Below, piece by piece: positions 10,333 to 21,023 of a stretch of DNA of 64,000 nucleotides. Origin of the DNA: Phanerochaete sordida (lineage: Eukaryota > Basidiomycota > Agaricomycetes > Polyporales > Phanerochaetaceae); contig BPQB01000027.1 of the NCBI GenBank assembly GCA_019973155.2, positions 62,001 to 126,000 of the forward strand, given 5' to 3'. Made by a program: the position numbers and the translations under genes. The notes beneath the pieces are model-generated. The model saw nothing but the letters and a program-made list of their open reading frames with translations. It searched no databases and had not been told where the DNA came from. Numbering within the stretch: position 1 is the first letter of the stretch; every line of letters starts with the position of its first letter.

Positions 10333-10520
10333 CATACCAGTGTCAACCAGTGTACCCATGTACACTGGCCAGCGGTGGTAGCCACCGCATGTCGGTAGCA
10401 GCCGGCGGCGGCCAGCGGCACACACTGCAAGCCACCACGGGCGCCATCAAAACATACCTATATTTGGTGGGGACCATCGATGAACACCGGCGGCCACCAG
10501 TGGTCGCCACCGGCCAATGA
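10333..10520. repeat. GC-rich imperfect repeats with short palindromes
   Basis: Contains CCAGTGTAC-CCAT-GTACACTGG, a 9-bp perfect inverted repeat with a 4-nt loop, and many GCCGGCGG and CCACCGG words. The word CCAGTGTAC is shared with 9060-9240. It may be a decayed mobile-element end; origin not proven. Confidence 0.35.
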
Positions 10521-11823
10521 CTTTTCTAGTCCCGGGCATATAACTCCGCGAAATCGCATCGAAATAAACATATGTGACACGACCCACTCAGACGGACCCC
10601 TCGGCGTTCCAAGGATGGGTTAAAAGGTATTCGCTGAGCCTTACGGAGAAGCACAGGCCCATGACTATCTCATTTAGAGCATCCGGAGCCGTAACGTGGT
10701 GCGCAGTGCTACAGTGGGTGTCATGCTGATCCGAGCGTATTTTCGGCTTCTGGGTGAAGCGGGGAAAAGTTCTCGAGCTGACGGAATTGATCATGCCTCA
10801 GATCAGCGATACACCTCCGCGACGACTCTGTGTTCCCGTGGTCAGGCCTTCTATCCCGCCAATCAGGCCTTGTAGCACGAGGTTGACCTATACATTCGCC
10901 TGTCTATGAACACTGGCTTCACAGCTTTTATTTCCAGCACTCGTCGAAATTTTGCGTTCCTCGGGCATGCGAAATTGCGCTCGGGCTAAGCCGACATCCT
11001 CTCGCTAACTTACACGGATAGCGCCTGACTTTTCCATGCTTGATTTTGTCCTTTGCGCAGCAGATCGTATAGTCTGCGTAGCCTTGAGCTCCCTCGTGGA
11101 TTCGTTTCTCTGGCATGTCCCATGTGCGTGATATTTGTCTTGTTCAGCTACGGAATATGTACTGATCACCTCGACATAGACATATAGTCATCGCTGCGCC
11201 ACTCTGAGACCATACGCTCTCGAAGGCAAGTCTCACACATATACACGAATGGTACGAAATATTCGCAGTTCATTCAAGAGCCGTATCTCAGTTTATGACG
11301 TCCTAGGTGGTTGTGGACCCACCACAAAGTTCTGGTTGGGCCGCTGCCATGTGTTCATGTTTATGGACTGCCGTCGTCAGCCGGACCCCGCTCGAAGGGT
11401 CTGCTCGCGCGTAGATCCCACCCTGGAAACCTGCGACGTTTGTCACATACCAGCATGCGATCGAAGGTCTATCTCCGTAGGACCGTACGTCTCTGCTGGA
11501 ACTCTTGTCTACCTACCGACTGTTGTTAACACGGACCTATTAACCAGTTCCCGGCACCCCAAGGGCCACATGATCTCCCCGTGTCGCGAGAGACTGATAT
11601 AGCTCTGTGGCGCGTAGCCTTGGCTTTGGTTGTGCGACGAAGATAACCAGCACGTTTCGCCTCGACCCACAGGCTTTGCGCCAAATCCCAAACTCCAAGC
11701 CCCTACGACAGCGAGGCTATTCAACCCGACTTATAACAGCATTCTGTGCCATGTGAGCACTATTTACTCGGCATTGATCGCTTCGCTGACCTTCGGATTG
11801 AAGATGCCGAAGATAAGGGGGTC
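10521..11823. other. Intergenic region without a supported gene
   Basis: About 1.3 kb. Short frames (for example 11249-11602) have no recognisable domain. Part of 11630-11823 could be a 5' exon of the following LRR-like gene, whose start is uncertain. Confidence 0.35.
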
Positions 11824-12914
11824 ATGGCGCAACACGAGACATTCCCCGAAACCACAGGCGGGCCCATTCCACCCGCTGGCGAAATCGCACCCGAGCACGG
11901 ACCATGTCAATATACGCACGAAGATCTTCTCCTTCTCCTCCTCAAGATATCTTCATCCGCACGAATCAGACGAGCAAGAGCTCTTGTCCCTTTCACATCG
12001 TTCGTTTACACCACTCGCCTGGATCTTAGCACCTCGTGGGGACGTTTCATCTGGATACCACCGCCAGAGCACCTCTGCCGGACGCTGGTAGCCATGCATG
12101 CTGTTCGCGATCTTCGTCTGGTGCACCCAGCTTGGAGTCACGGGCCAACGGAGTGGCCTACTGCACTCAACTTCTGCTCAGGTCCACGACTTCGACGGGT
12201 GGACCTTGCCGCTGGGCGACGCTGGCTGCTCAGCCCAAACTCTGAGCAGCTCGTCGATTGGCTTGCGCGGTCCGGCGCGGTCGCGCAGGTCGACGATCTC
12301 TATCTGGGAGATATGATGATCTTGGACCAACGGCTGCTGGCATTAGTTCAACAATTGGTCTGTCGCTCGCAAGCTCTGCTGCGCAAGCCTGTGCTCTGCA
12401 TTGGACCAGAAGTTCGCGTGCGACCGTGTAAGCCCTCCCGAACCTGAGTTCGAGTCCTGGCGGCAGCTGATGCAGTCTCTAGTGGCGTATGCCCTTTCGG
12501 GATGCGAAAGCCTGGAGTCCCTCACCATTTGTCTTCCCCACCATGCCTCCTCCTTTCATATTCTCCTTGAACTCCTGGTAGTCCTCCGCCCAAAGTACCT
12601 TCGAGTGCTGGGCATCCGACTTAGCCTTTTTCTGCACTACCCCATGCCTTCCAGCGCCAACTGGAAAATGCTCGACGATATCCTCCAAATACCACCATAC
12701 CTCGGCCTGGAGCGTATCACAGTCTCGGGATTTCCTATCTATCCTGGCTCACCGCATGCCCTTCTTTCGGGAAACCTACACGCGTACAGGGAACGCGATG
12801 CGGTCGCTGACCAACAGGCGATCGCCAAGCTCCTCCCTATTACACACAATCGACGCGCTCTCCACCATTGGGATCACCCCGACGGTACCCCTACACGCTC
12901 TCCTGCGCGTGTAG
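11824..12914 (+). CDS. LRR-like protein, F-box-family C-terminal half without a visible F-box
   Basis: Proposed exons are 11824-12417, 12467-12713 and 12790-12914, giving 321 residues and ending TAG at 12912-12914. Leucine-rich segments (LCRTLVAMHAVRDLRLVHP, DDLYLGDMMILDQRLLALV, SGCESLESLTICLPHHAS) match the C-terminal leucine-rich halves of Agaricomycete F-box proteins. The expected N-terminal F-box was not found, so the gene is either N-terminally truncated or has an unseen first exon. The 49-nt intron at 12418-12466 is needed to keep frame. If the 76-nt intron at 12714-12789 is not removed, the frame runs straight into the next F-box gene, whose ATG lies 8 nt after this stop. Start and both boundaries are uncertain. 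Confidence 0.5.
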
Positions 12915-12922
12915 ATGCCTTT

Positions 12923-14282
12923 ATGCCCACAGAGGTTTGCGAGCGCATCATCGACCTCGTAGCCAACGCGCCAGGAGAGTACTACGTCGGCATAGTCTGG
13001 CCCGAAGACGTGCAAGCGACACTTGCGGCCTGTTCGCTGACGTGCCGTGCCTGGCGCGCTCGCGCGCAGGCCTACCTCTTTCGCGCGCTCATATTGGCTG
13101 GGGACGAAGCCGCTCTTGGTCGCTTCCGCCGGCTGCTTACCCGCAATCCTATGCTCAGCCCGTTCGTGCGGACGTGCACCCTGTATAGTGCGCCGAGCTC
13201 TCCCTCCTCCGCGCTACACATCGCTCCACTATCACTGTCGCCCATGCTGCCAGACGTCGAAAGCCTGCGCATCCTGAACGGCACGCTCCACATCCCTCCA
13301 CGCGCACCCTTCGGCCCCTGCATGCGTCGACTCTCCTCAGTGGTCCAGCTCATGCTCATCCAGGTGACCCTCCCTTCGCTGGCCGACCTCCGCCGCGTCG
13401 TCTGCGCATGCCGCCAAGTCAAGGAGCTCGTTATTATGGGTTGCGAATGGCCGCACACACCTGCGACTCGGACATCCCACTCAGCCAGGTCTACCTGCGG
13501 GCGGAGCGGCCCACGCACACAGGTCCGCCTGACCAAAATTGCCCTTGACTTCCCTACGGAATGCGCAGGCGACCCGCGCGTAGTGCGATTCCTCCAGTGG
13601 CTCGCGGGCTCCGGGGTGATGAGCAGCGCCGAGCATATCTCCGTCTACCCGATGGCCGTCGCCAGCACAGAGCTGCTGAAGGCTGTCGGCGCCTTTGTCT
13701 GCGCGGCCAGCCGGACTCTCGAGGGCCTCTACGTCTCGATGACGCCTACCGTCGATTTTTCGAGCTGTGAGTGCGCCGCGACACGCCTGGTGGGACCGTC
13801 GCTGACGATGCCGTGTAGTAACGGAAGCCATCGTGCAGTGCTCTAAGCTTCGGTGGCTGGAGTTCATCGTGCCGCTCGAGAGTACCATATTCGCGCAGCT
13901 CGCTGTGCTGCTGTCCGCTGGTCTATCGCAGGCGCAGGCGCAGCGCGAGCTTTGCCTGCGGCTTACGCTCATTCATCCTGGAGGTGCCGTCGCGGAGGCC
14001 ACAGATGAAGAATGGAGGCAGCTCGACGAGGCCTTGGAGGCGGTCGGACCCAAGATTCTGAGCGACGTCGTGATTTATCGCAGGTTTCTTGCAGGTCCCT
14101 CGACGTGTACTGATTCGCTCGACTGGAGGCTTCACGAGGACTGTGATGATGACCGGTTGTATCAACGGCTTGGAGACCTTCTACCTCAGACATGTAAAAG
14201 CAAACGGCTGTGGGCTAGACCTGCCTCGCCGGAGAGTGGTGCGATATACAGTAGGATAGAGGGAAGTTGTAGTCGGATATGA
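12923..14282 (+). CDS. F-box domain protein with leucine-rich C-terminus
   Basis: F-box proteins recruit substrates to SCF ubiquitin ligases through Skp1. The 435-residue product has exons 12923-13766 and 13819-14282. The F-box is at the N-terminus (MPTEVCERIIDLVANAP, then ATLAACSLTCRAWRARAQ and YLFRALIL). Irregular leucine-rich segments follow (VVCACRQVKELVIMGCEW, VRFLQWLAGSGVMSSAEHI, KLRWLEFIVPLES). The substrate is unknown. A decayed paralog is at 16888-17535, and both lie about 750 bp upstream of a DXO-like copy, which shows they belong to one duplicated block. No promoter space separates it from the upstream LRR-like gene. Confidence 0.8.
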
Positions 14283-15011
14283 TCCACATTTATTATCTTG
14301 ACCGTGGGAATAATATTCATCTATGTCCTTTAGCTTACCGTGTGAACGCTGTACTTAACGACCAATATCTAATATTTCACTTCCTGAGCTTGAACGGCAT
14401 CCACGTTCCAACGTCCTCGCTCAGATCATAGAAAGTTCAGCTGGAAACAGGAAGTAAGCATTGAGCACTCATAAATATTACTATCCATGATCTGAACCAT
14501 CCCCAGTCCTACCTGTGGCTTGCAGAACAGAGCGAGCAAGAATAACTGGCAGTGTATGCAATAATTCGCGTGTGGACCGCGGACCTCCGCCACCACGGGA
14601 GGCGTTGTTAGGACGTGGATGTGAGAGATATCTCGTGAGTCTGAGTCTCTGGAGATGCTGCTGCGACATGCTCATTTTGTCCTCATCTCAGCGAGGTTTT
14701 GGCCATGTTCGTACTCGCTATCCACATTACCACCCGCGTGGAAGCTTGTAGACGTTTTAGGGACCTATTCTGTCATTTATGCGCTATCAAAAGACGCAGA
14801 ACACGCGTTCTCTATGTTCTGGTTGAGTAAGCAATCTTCCTCCTTCGTCTGATGTGTATTAGGTTCAGAGCACCTTCTGACGCTGGCCCAGCACGAGGCA
14901 CCTTGGAAGCATGAGCATGCGCCGTCCTGGAAGTCATCTGCCAGCTACAGCCCTACAAGACAGCACACAATCTGCTTTACATCCTCGGTGTCGACCTTCA
15001 TCCTTGTGACT
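14283..15011. repeat. Intergenic arm of the segmental duplication, unit 1
   Basis: No gene. Aligns by eye with 17536-18287: shared stretches include the region around the F-box stop, TTCCAACGT-CTCGCTCAGA, GGC-TGCAGAACA, and the last 170 bp before the DXO-like ATG (AAGCAATCTTCC, GTGTATTAGGTTCAGA, CAGCACGAGGCA). Confidence 0.7.
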
Positions 15012-16489
15012 ATGTCCTCTGAAACGTCGTGGCGGGCTCGACCTCCGTCATCCACCTCCCCAGCCAACGAACGCACATCGCTCTCTGACGGGCCTTTCCG
15101 TGGTCGCTATTACTACAGAGGACGAGGAGCTCCTACGCGAGGCAGACCCTCTGTGCCGCGTATCCCTGGAAAGAACATACTCCAAGGACTATACCCGAGT
15201 ACTATCCAAGCCATCGAGAAGCCGTCCGACGTTCCAGGAAGCGACGACATCGTGATCGATGATGTCCAGTACGTCGGATCGTATAGCTGGACCGAGTCGC
15301 AGGAGCCAACGATCCTAGTTCCAGGTGCGCTGCACCTATAGCATCTCACGGACCGCTGACTAACCCGCTTTGCAGGCTCGCCTCGGTTGTGGCGCACCGA
15401 CCTCACCTTCCCGTTCAGCGTCCCGCCCGACAAAGGAATCACCTTCGTGTACCAGAACGGCCACCGGTGCCCGGAGTCTCCGCTGCTGCCGTTGTTCATC
15501 GCGGCAGACACTCTGGCGCGCGACGGCTGCACGCCGGTCGAGTGGACGACCGTCGACATCGTCACGGACCGCAACAACCTGCGCAAGCTCTGGGCGTTTG
15601 TCGAAATCCCGGAGCCTAGCGACTTCCGCATCGACCTGGAGTTGGCAGGCCCGTGGACGCTGCTGATGCAGAGGTGGGAGGAGCGCACAGCCGAGACGAA
15701 TGGGGAGCACAGCAGGGCGGGATTCGGTGACGAGTTTGAGAAGCGGTGCACGTCGGCCGCTCCGGAATGCGAGCGTGGCGTATTTGCTGGGCATCACAGG
15801 GTCATTTCATATGTGAGTGCGTTACAGCTGAGTGTCAAACTATGCTGACACTGGTATAGGACATGTCAGGACTACGGCTGATCGTCCGATGCGAAGTCGA
15901 TGCGTATCTCTCTACCGCCGACGATGTCACTGGAGACAAGCACGAGGAGCCCAGCGACCAGCCCGAGACATCGAAGCCGGAAGACGCATTGGCAAGTGCG
16001 CTGGAGTCTCTCAGCCTTTCCTCCACATCCACCTCCTCCCATTCCACGCCTACGCCCGTCCCTCAGCCTTCCCAAGTACACGGGCTCACCGTCATTAAAG
16101 CTGGGTCGATCATCCCTCAGTCCTCTCTGACCAAAGTCAAGTCGCGCTCACAGCAGAGCATGGCCGCGCTGCGCTGGTACGAGGTGTACCCGCAGTTGCT
16201 GCTGGGGCAAACGATGCACTGCATGATGGGTGTGCACAGCAGGGGCACGTTCGCCGAGGTGCGACACTTCGAGATCGACGCGCCAGAGCTCGAGGACGTC
16301 GCGCGGTCCGTGCAGCCCGGCCTGCGGAAGCTCAGGGCCCTCCTGGAGGAGATCCAACAGGCGGCCATGGCGTGCGGCGCCGCCGCGAAGCTCAGCCTGG
16401 TCTGCCGCGAACGACGGCTCGTCCTGCTGAGGCGCACGTCCGCGGCGTCGCTCCTTCCCCCGGATATCCTTCGACGCTTCGATGCCTAG
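15012..16489 (+). CDS. Rai1/DXO-like RGG-tailed protein, copy 2, intact
   Basis: The only undamaged copy of the three, 459 residues. Exons are 15012-15324, 15376-15812 and 15860-16489. A Ser/Arg-rich N-terminus (FRGRYYYRGRGAPTRGR) suggests RNA binding. The core runs from VGSYSWTESQEPTILVPG through VDIVTDRNNLRKLW, FRIDLELAGPWTLLMQRW, GFGDEFEKR, VISYDMSGLRLIVRCEVD, QSSLTKVKSRS, VYPQLLLGQTMHCMMGV and LVCRERRLVLLRR. By motif order this matches DXO/Rai1 enzymes, which remove faulty 5' caps. The usual acidic residue of the last ExK motif is replaced here (KVK), so activity is doubtful. Older database labels call relatives geranylgeranyl pyrophosphate synthetase; I see no support for that. The linker near residues 270-330 is Ser/Thr/Pro-rich and probably disordered. 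Confidence 0.8.
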
Positions 16490-16497
16490 CCTTGAGA

Positions 16498-16890
16498 AAC
16501 ATATCATATACAACCAGCTGCAGAGTCTATTTCGCCACTTTCTCGCTGCAGTCGATCTCGATGCCACGCGCACGGCCGTAGGCCCTGCACGAGGCATCTA
16601 GTCCTACTGTACCCAAATGTATCGTATAGAAACTTGGAGATCGTCACACTGGTCGTTGACGGTCTCTTGGAGCACATCCTATCCCTCGGCTGCGTCCAAG
16701 ACATGGCTGCCCACGCTGCCCATCGCCACTTCTAGAATGTATTTGCGAGAGCCATCGGGATCTGGGTGGCGTAAGGACATGATCAGAATCCAGTCCACGT
16801 CGATGTACTGTTACCCAATCCAGGTAATGGAGTCTAGCTCCTCCGGCGTACAGGGTTCGGGATGCGCGTGCATGAGGGCCCTGCTAGACC
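16498..16890 (-). pseudogene. Relic of the small helical gene (copy of 19798-20483)
   Basis: The reverse strand matches the downstream copy in order: the CTPEEL segment, the intron zone around 16790, the KYILEVA segment, and the VN-CDDL segment. Internal deletions and stops (for example in the exon 2 frame) leave no open frame. It lies directly after DXO-like copy 2, as the intact gene lies after copy 3. Confidence 0.65.
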
Positions 16891-17535
16891 GCCGCCGCAC
16901 TATCTACTCGTGCGGACATCAAGAAGCTCGCCATCGTGGGCTACGAATGGCCGCCCCACCCTGCGACTTCCAACCAACCAGATCTCCCTGCAGGTGCACG
17001 GAGCGGCCCCCGTACCCATATCCGCCTGAACAAACTCACCTTCCACTTCCGGACGGCGTGCACGGGCGATCTGCGCGTGGTGTGCCTCCTCTAATGGCTC
17101 GCGAGCTCTGGGGCTGTGAGCGCCGCCGAGCACGTCTCCATCTGCCCAATGGCCATCGCCAGCGTCGAGGTGCTAGAAGCCGTCGAAGCCATCGTCTACG
17201 CAGTACGCTAGACGGTCGAGGACCCCTATATCTCGGTGACGCCTACCGTCGATTTCGCGAGCTGTGAGTACGCAGCAATCCACCTGATAGCTCATCGTCC
17301 CGCACCAAAGTATCGTCTTCGCTCAGCTCGCCGTGCTGCTGCACGCCAGTCTGTCGCAAGGGCAGACGCAGCACGAGCTTTGCCAGCGGCTTACGCTTAT
17401 TGATTCCGGGGGTGCTGTCGCAGAGGCAACCGACTATGAGTGGAGGCAGCTCGGTGACGCTCCAGAGGCTGCTGAAGTAGACACGCTACTGGAGACTTCT
17501 GTAAAAGCAAACGGATGCGGGCAACTTCGCGTCGT
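16888..17535 (+). pseudogene. Decayed F-box gene, paralog of 12923-14282
   Basis: Matches the upstream F-box gene from about its position 13389 onward, including KELVI-like, SAAEHVSI, TPTVDF and the exon 2 segment QLAVLL. It lacks the F-box itself, has in-frame stops (TAA near 17092, TAG near 17210) and a deletion just after the intron. It belongs to the second unit of the segmental duplication. Confidence 0.75.
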
Positions 17536-18287
17536 TTTAAACCGCCCAACTTCGACTCTTGGTTATACTGATCGTGTGAATAGTCATATTCTATGTAGTC
17601 ACAAGTAAAGCTGACCGTGAGAATGCTGCAGTCAACAATCGGCCTCTGACGCTTCGTTCTCCGAGCTTCATCCTTTGCATTCAACTTCCAACGTACTCGC
17701 TCAGACCACGGAGATAAGGAAGTCAACGTAAGATTTCAATAATCACAAACGTCTCTGGTTGCAATTGTTGACCTATTCACCCCAGATTCAAACGCATCGC
17801 TAGCATGGGCCTGCAGAACATGGCTGTGGCGAACCCATAGCCTGGCCATTATACTGCCTACGGTGGACGCTGTACTTCCCACGCTGAGCGCGGTACTCCT
17901 CAACAGGGAGCCCGGATGAGTGAAAATGGAGAGAGAGCCTGGTGAGTTTGAGCTTTTGAGTCTCCACTGCGGCATACTCATCTTCGCGCCATAGCCTCAC
18001 CCTTTCCCGTCGCTGGCCTCAAGGCGTAGCAGTCTAGCGACATTTTAGAGATCTACAAATGCAGCAGAGGAGGCTTATACTACGAATACGCATCCAGGTA
18101 AGCAATCTTCCTGTTTCGTCTGATCGACGTGTATTAGGTTCAGAACTCCTACTAACGCTGGCTCAGCACGAGGCATGTTGGAGCATGAGCGTGCGCCGTT
18201 CTGGAAGCCATCCGCCAACTACAACGATCCAAACAAGCAACGTAGAACTCACTCCCATTCTCTGCGTCGGCAGCACTTCCGCGTAGC
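17536..18287. repeat. Intergenic arm of the segmental duplication, unit 2
   Basis: Counterpart of 14283-15011; no gene. The 3' part is the better conserved and probably carries the DXO-like promoter and leader. Confidence 0.7.
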
Positions 18288-19779
18288 ATGTCCTCTGAGC
18301 CGCTGTGGCGCACTCGGCCTCCGTCGTCCATGTCCGAGTCAGCCAGCGAGCGCACGTCCAGTACGCTCTCTGACGGGCCTTTCCGCGGTCGCTACTACTA
18401 CAAAGGGCGGGGAAGCTCTACGCAAGGTAGGCCCTCCGTGGCACGTACCCCTGGAGCGAGCATACTTCAAGGACTCTACCCGAGCACTATCCAAACCATC
18501 GAGAAGCCGTCCGATGTTCCAGGAAGCGACGACGTCGTAATCGACGATGTCCAGTACGTCGTGTCGTACAGCTGGGCAGAATCGGACGAGCCGATGATCC
18601 TGGTTCCAGGTGCGCCGCACCTATCACATCTCATGGACCGCTGACCAACCCCATCTCAGGCTCGCCTCGACTGTGGCGCAGCGACCTCGCCTTCCCGTTC
18701 AGCGTTCCGCGCGACAGCGGGATCACCTTCGTCTACCCAAACAGCCATTTATGACCAACCCGGGACGAATCGCTGCTGCCGCTGTTCGTGGCGGCCGACA
18801 CACTGGCGCAAGACAGCCGTCCGCCGGTCGACTGGGCGTCCGTTGACATTGTCACGGACCGCAATAACCTACGAAAGCTCTGGGCGCTCGTCGAAAGCCC
18901 GGAGGCGGTTCAGAGCGACTTCCGCATCGACCTCGAGCTCGCGGGGCCGTGGACGCTGCTGATGCAGTGGTGGGATGAGCCCGCGGCTGAGGCTCATGAG
19001 GAGCGGTATATGGCGGGGTATGGCGACGAGTTCGAGAAGCGGTGTGTGTCGGCCGCTCCGGAATGCGAGCGTGGTATCTCTGCCGGACATCTTAGGGTCA
19101 TTTCATATGTGAGTATCATTCACTTGGGGGACGAAACTTGCTTACGCTGTCGTAGGACATGCCAGGACTCCGACTTGTCGTCCGATGCGAAGTCGATGCG
19201 TATCTCCCTGCTGCCGACGCTGCCACTGAGGACAAGCAGGAGGGCCCAATCAACCAGCCCGAGACCTCGCAGCCGAAGCATGCATTAGCAAGTGCGCTGG
19301 AGTCCCTCAACCTCTCGTCCTCCCATCCTACGCCTACGCCTGGCACTCGCACTTCCCAAGTACACGGGCTCACCGTCGTCAAAGCAGGGTCAATCGTCCC
19401 TCAGTCCTCTCTGACCAAAGTCAAGTCGCGCTCGCAACAGAGCATGGCCTCGTTGCGCTGGTACGAGGTGTACCCGCAGTTGCTTCTGGCGCAAACGATG
19501 CACTGCATGGTCGGTGTGCACAGCAGGGGCACGTTTGCCGAGGTGCGACACTTCGAGATCGACGCGCCCGAGTTCGAGGAGGTCGCGCGGTCCATACAAC
19601 CTGGGCTTCGGAGGCTCAGGGTCCTCCTGGAGGAGATCCAGCAGGCAGCCATGGCGTGCGGCGCCGACGCGAAGCTCAGCCTGGTCTGCCGCGAGGGACG
19701 GCTTGTCCTGCTGAAGCGCACTTCCGCGGCTTCTCTCCTTCCGCCAGACATCCTTCGACGCTTCGATGCGCAGGCTTGA
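18288..19779 (+). pseudogene. Rai1/DXO-like RGG-tailed protein, copy 3, with an in-frame TGA
   Basis: Exons 18288-18609, 18660-19108 and 19156-19779 sum to 465 codons in one frame, but codon 18752-18754 is TGA. It falls in the segment that reads YQNGHRCPESPLLPLF in copy 2, where copy 3 also has an inserted, diverged stretch. Everything else is preserved: FRGRYYYKGRG, VDIVTDRNNLRKLW, GYGDEFEKR, LVVRCEVDAY, QSSLTKVKSRS and LLPPDILRRFDA. This suggests recent inactivation, a readthrough codon, or a base error. Without readthrough the product would end near residue 139, before the core motifs. Confidence 0.75.
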
Positions 19780-19797
19780 GTCACACATCACGTAGAA

Positions 19798-20483
19798 TTA
19801 GCTGCAGAATGTATTTCGCCACCTCTTTGCTACAATCTTTCTCGATGCTATGCGCACAAACGTACTCCCTTCCTGAGGCATCTCACGTCCTATCGTACCC
19901 CAGTTTTTCGTATAAAAACTTCCCGCACTCACGACAAGCGTCGCAGAGGGGTCGTCCCGACTGACAGCACCGCTCGGCACCCTTATTAAGTATTTCCTGG
20001 ATAGACCATGAGCTGTGCTCGGATCGCGACGGTGCACAAAGGTACGCACGAGAAGGTCGTCGCACTCGCCGTTGACGGTGATCTGGAGCGGGTCCCAGCC
20101 CTCCGCCGCGTTCAGGCAAAAGTCGTGTACCACATGGCTTGGGTAGCCCACAGCGCCCACAGCTACTTCCAGTATATATTTTTGCAAGAGACATCGACAT
20201 CTGGGTGGCGTGAGGACGCGATCTGGATTCAGTTCATGTAGACGTACTGTTCCAAGACCTTGGTCACAGAGTTCAGCTCTTCCGGCGTACAAAAACCGGG
20301 ATGCGCGTGCATGAGGCCACGAAGAGCATTTGCAAGCGCGTCGGCGAAACGAATGCTGCTGTCGATGTCCTCCAGATGTTCGGTCAGGGACTTCTCCGGT
20401 GGCGACATGGCGAGGGCGAGCCGCGTGACCAGTGTGGCAGCGAGTACAGCAGCCATGGCTGCAATGGCGGGATACGGCGACAT
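19798..20483 (-). CDS. Small helical protein with hydrophobic N-terminus
   Basis: Proposed 212-residue protein with exons 20483-20248 and 20200-19798 (47-nt GTACGT...CAG intron). The N-terminus (AIAAMAAVLAATLVTRLALAM) could be a membrane anchor or signal segment. A helix-forming stretch follows, with HAHPGFCTPEELNSV and KVLEQ ending just before the intron. The gene at 22939-23548 has the same HPG-C-P-E signature and the same phase-2 intron directly before a Cys codon. A further frame-neutral 48-nt GT-AG intron (about 20080-20130) is possible and would match the phase-0 second intron of its relatives. Function unknown. A decayed copy is at 16498-16890. Confidence 0.55.
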
Positions 20484-21023
20484 GCTACGCCAGCAAGCGA
20501 ATGACGATGTGTGGCGCAGAGAGAATTCCGAGTCGGTTCTCTGGAGTGAAGGGATTTTGGAGGATTAGCGATGGACGGATACTAATTTATACTCAGCTCA
20601 GAATGCGATACAGAGATGGACAGGACAAAAGGCTCGCGGTCGCGAACCAGAAACTCATTGTCGAGGCGTCCGGACCAGTCGTGCTTGGAGCTCAGGCCGG
20701 GGCGTCGTCAACGTCTCAGTAAATCAGGTCCATGCACGATTGCGTACGGAGCCAGTCGTCAGTGGAGTCTGTGAAGTAGCGTTATGCGATGCTCAGCCCG
20801 CTATGGTACATGCGTAAAGTGTGAGAGGCATGACAGAATTGAAACGTCGACGACTCATCAAAATAGAACTTGACGCGTAAGATGTTCGTGCATAATGTCC
20901 GCCCCGAACCGTCTTGTCCATATTGCTTGCCCCCGTCCTCGCCCCGTCCTCGCCCTCGCTCTCGCCTCCGCCCTCGCCCTCGCTCCTGTCTTCGTCCGCC
21001 ACTCTCACAGTCCGCCCAGGTCC
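20484..21023. other. Intergenic, with a CTCGCC-type low-complexity tract at about 20930-20996
   Basis: No gene supported. The tract is made of pyrimidine-rich hexamer-like units (CCTCGC, CGTCCT). A frame from 20895 that reads through it (LALALASALALAPV) is probably a by-product of the repeat. Confidence 0.45.

Noticed and set aside
12440..12455. GTTCGAGTCC, a tRNA B-box-like word
   Set aside because: It lies inside an intron or exon of the LRR-like gene and lacks an acceptor stem or A box.
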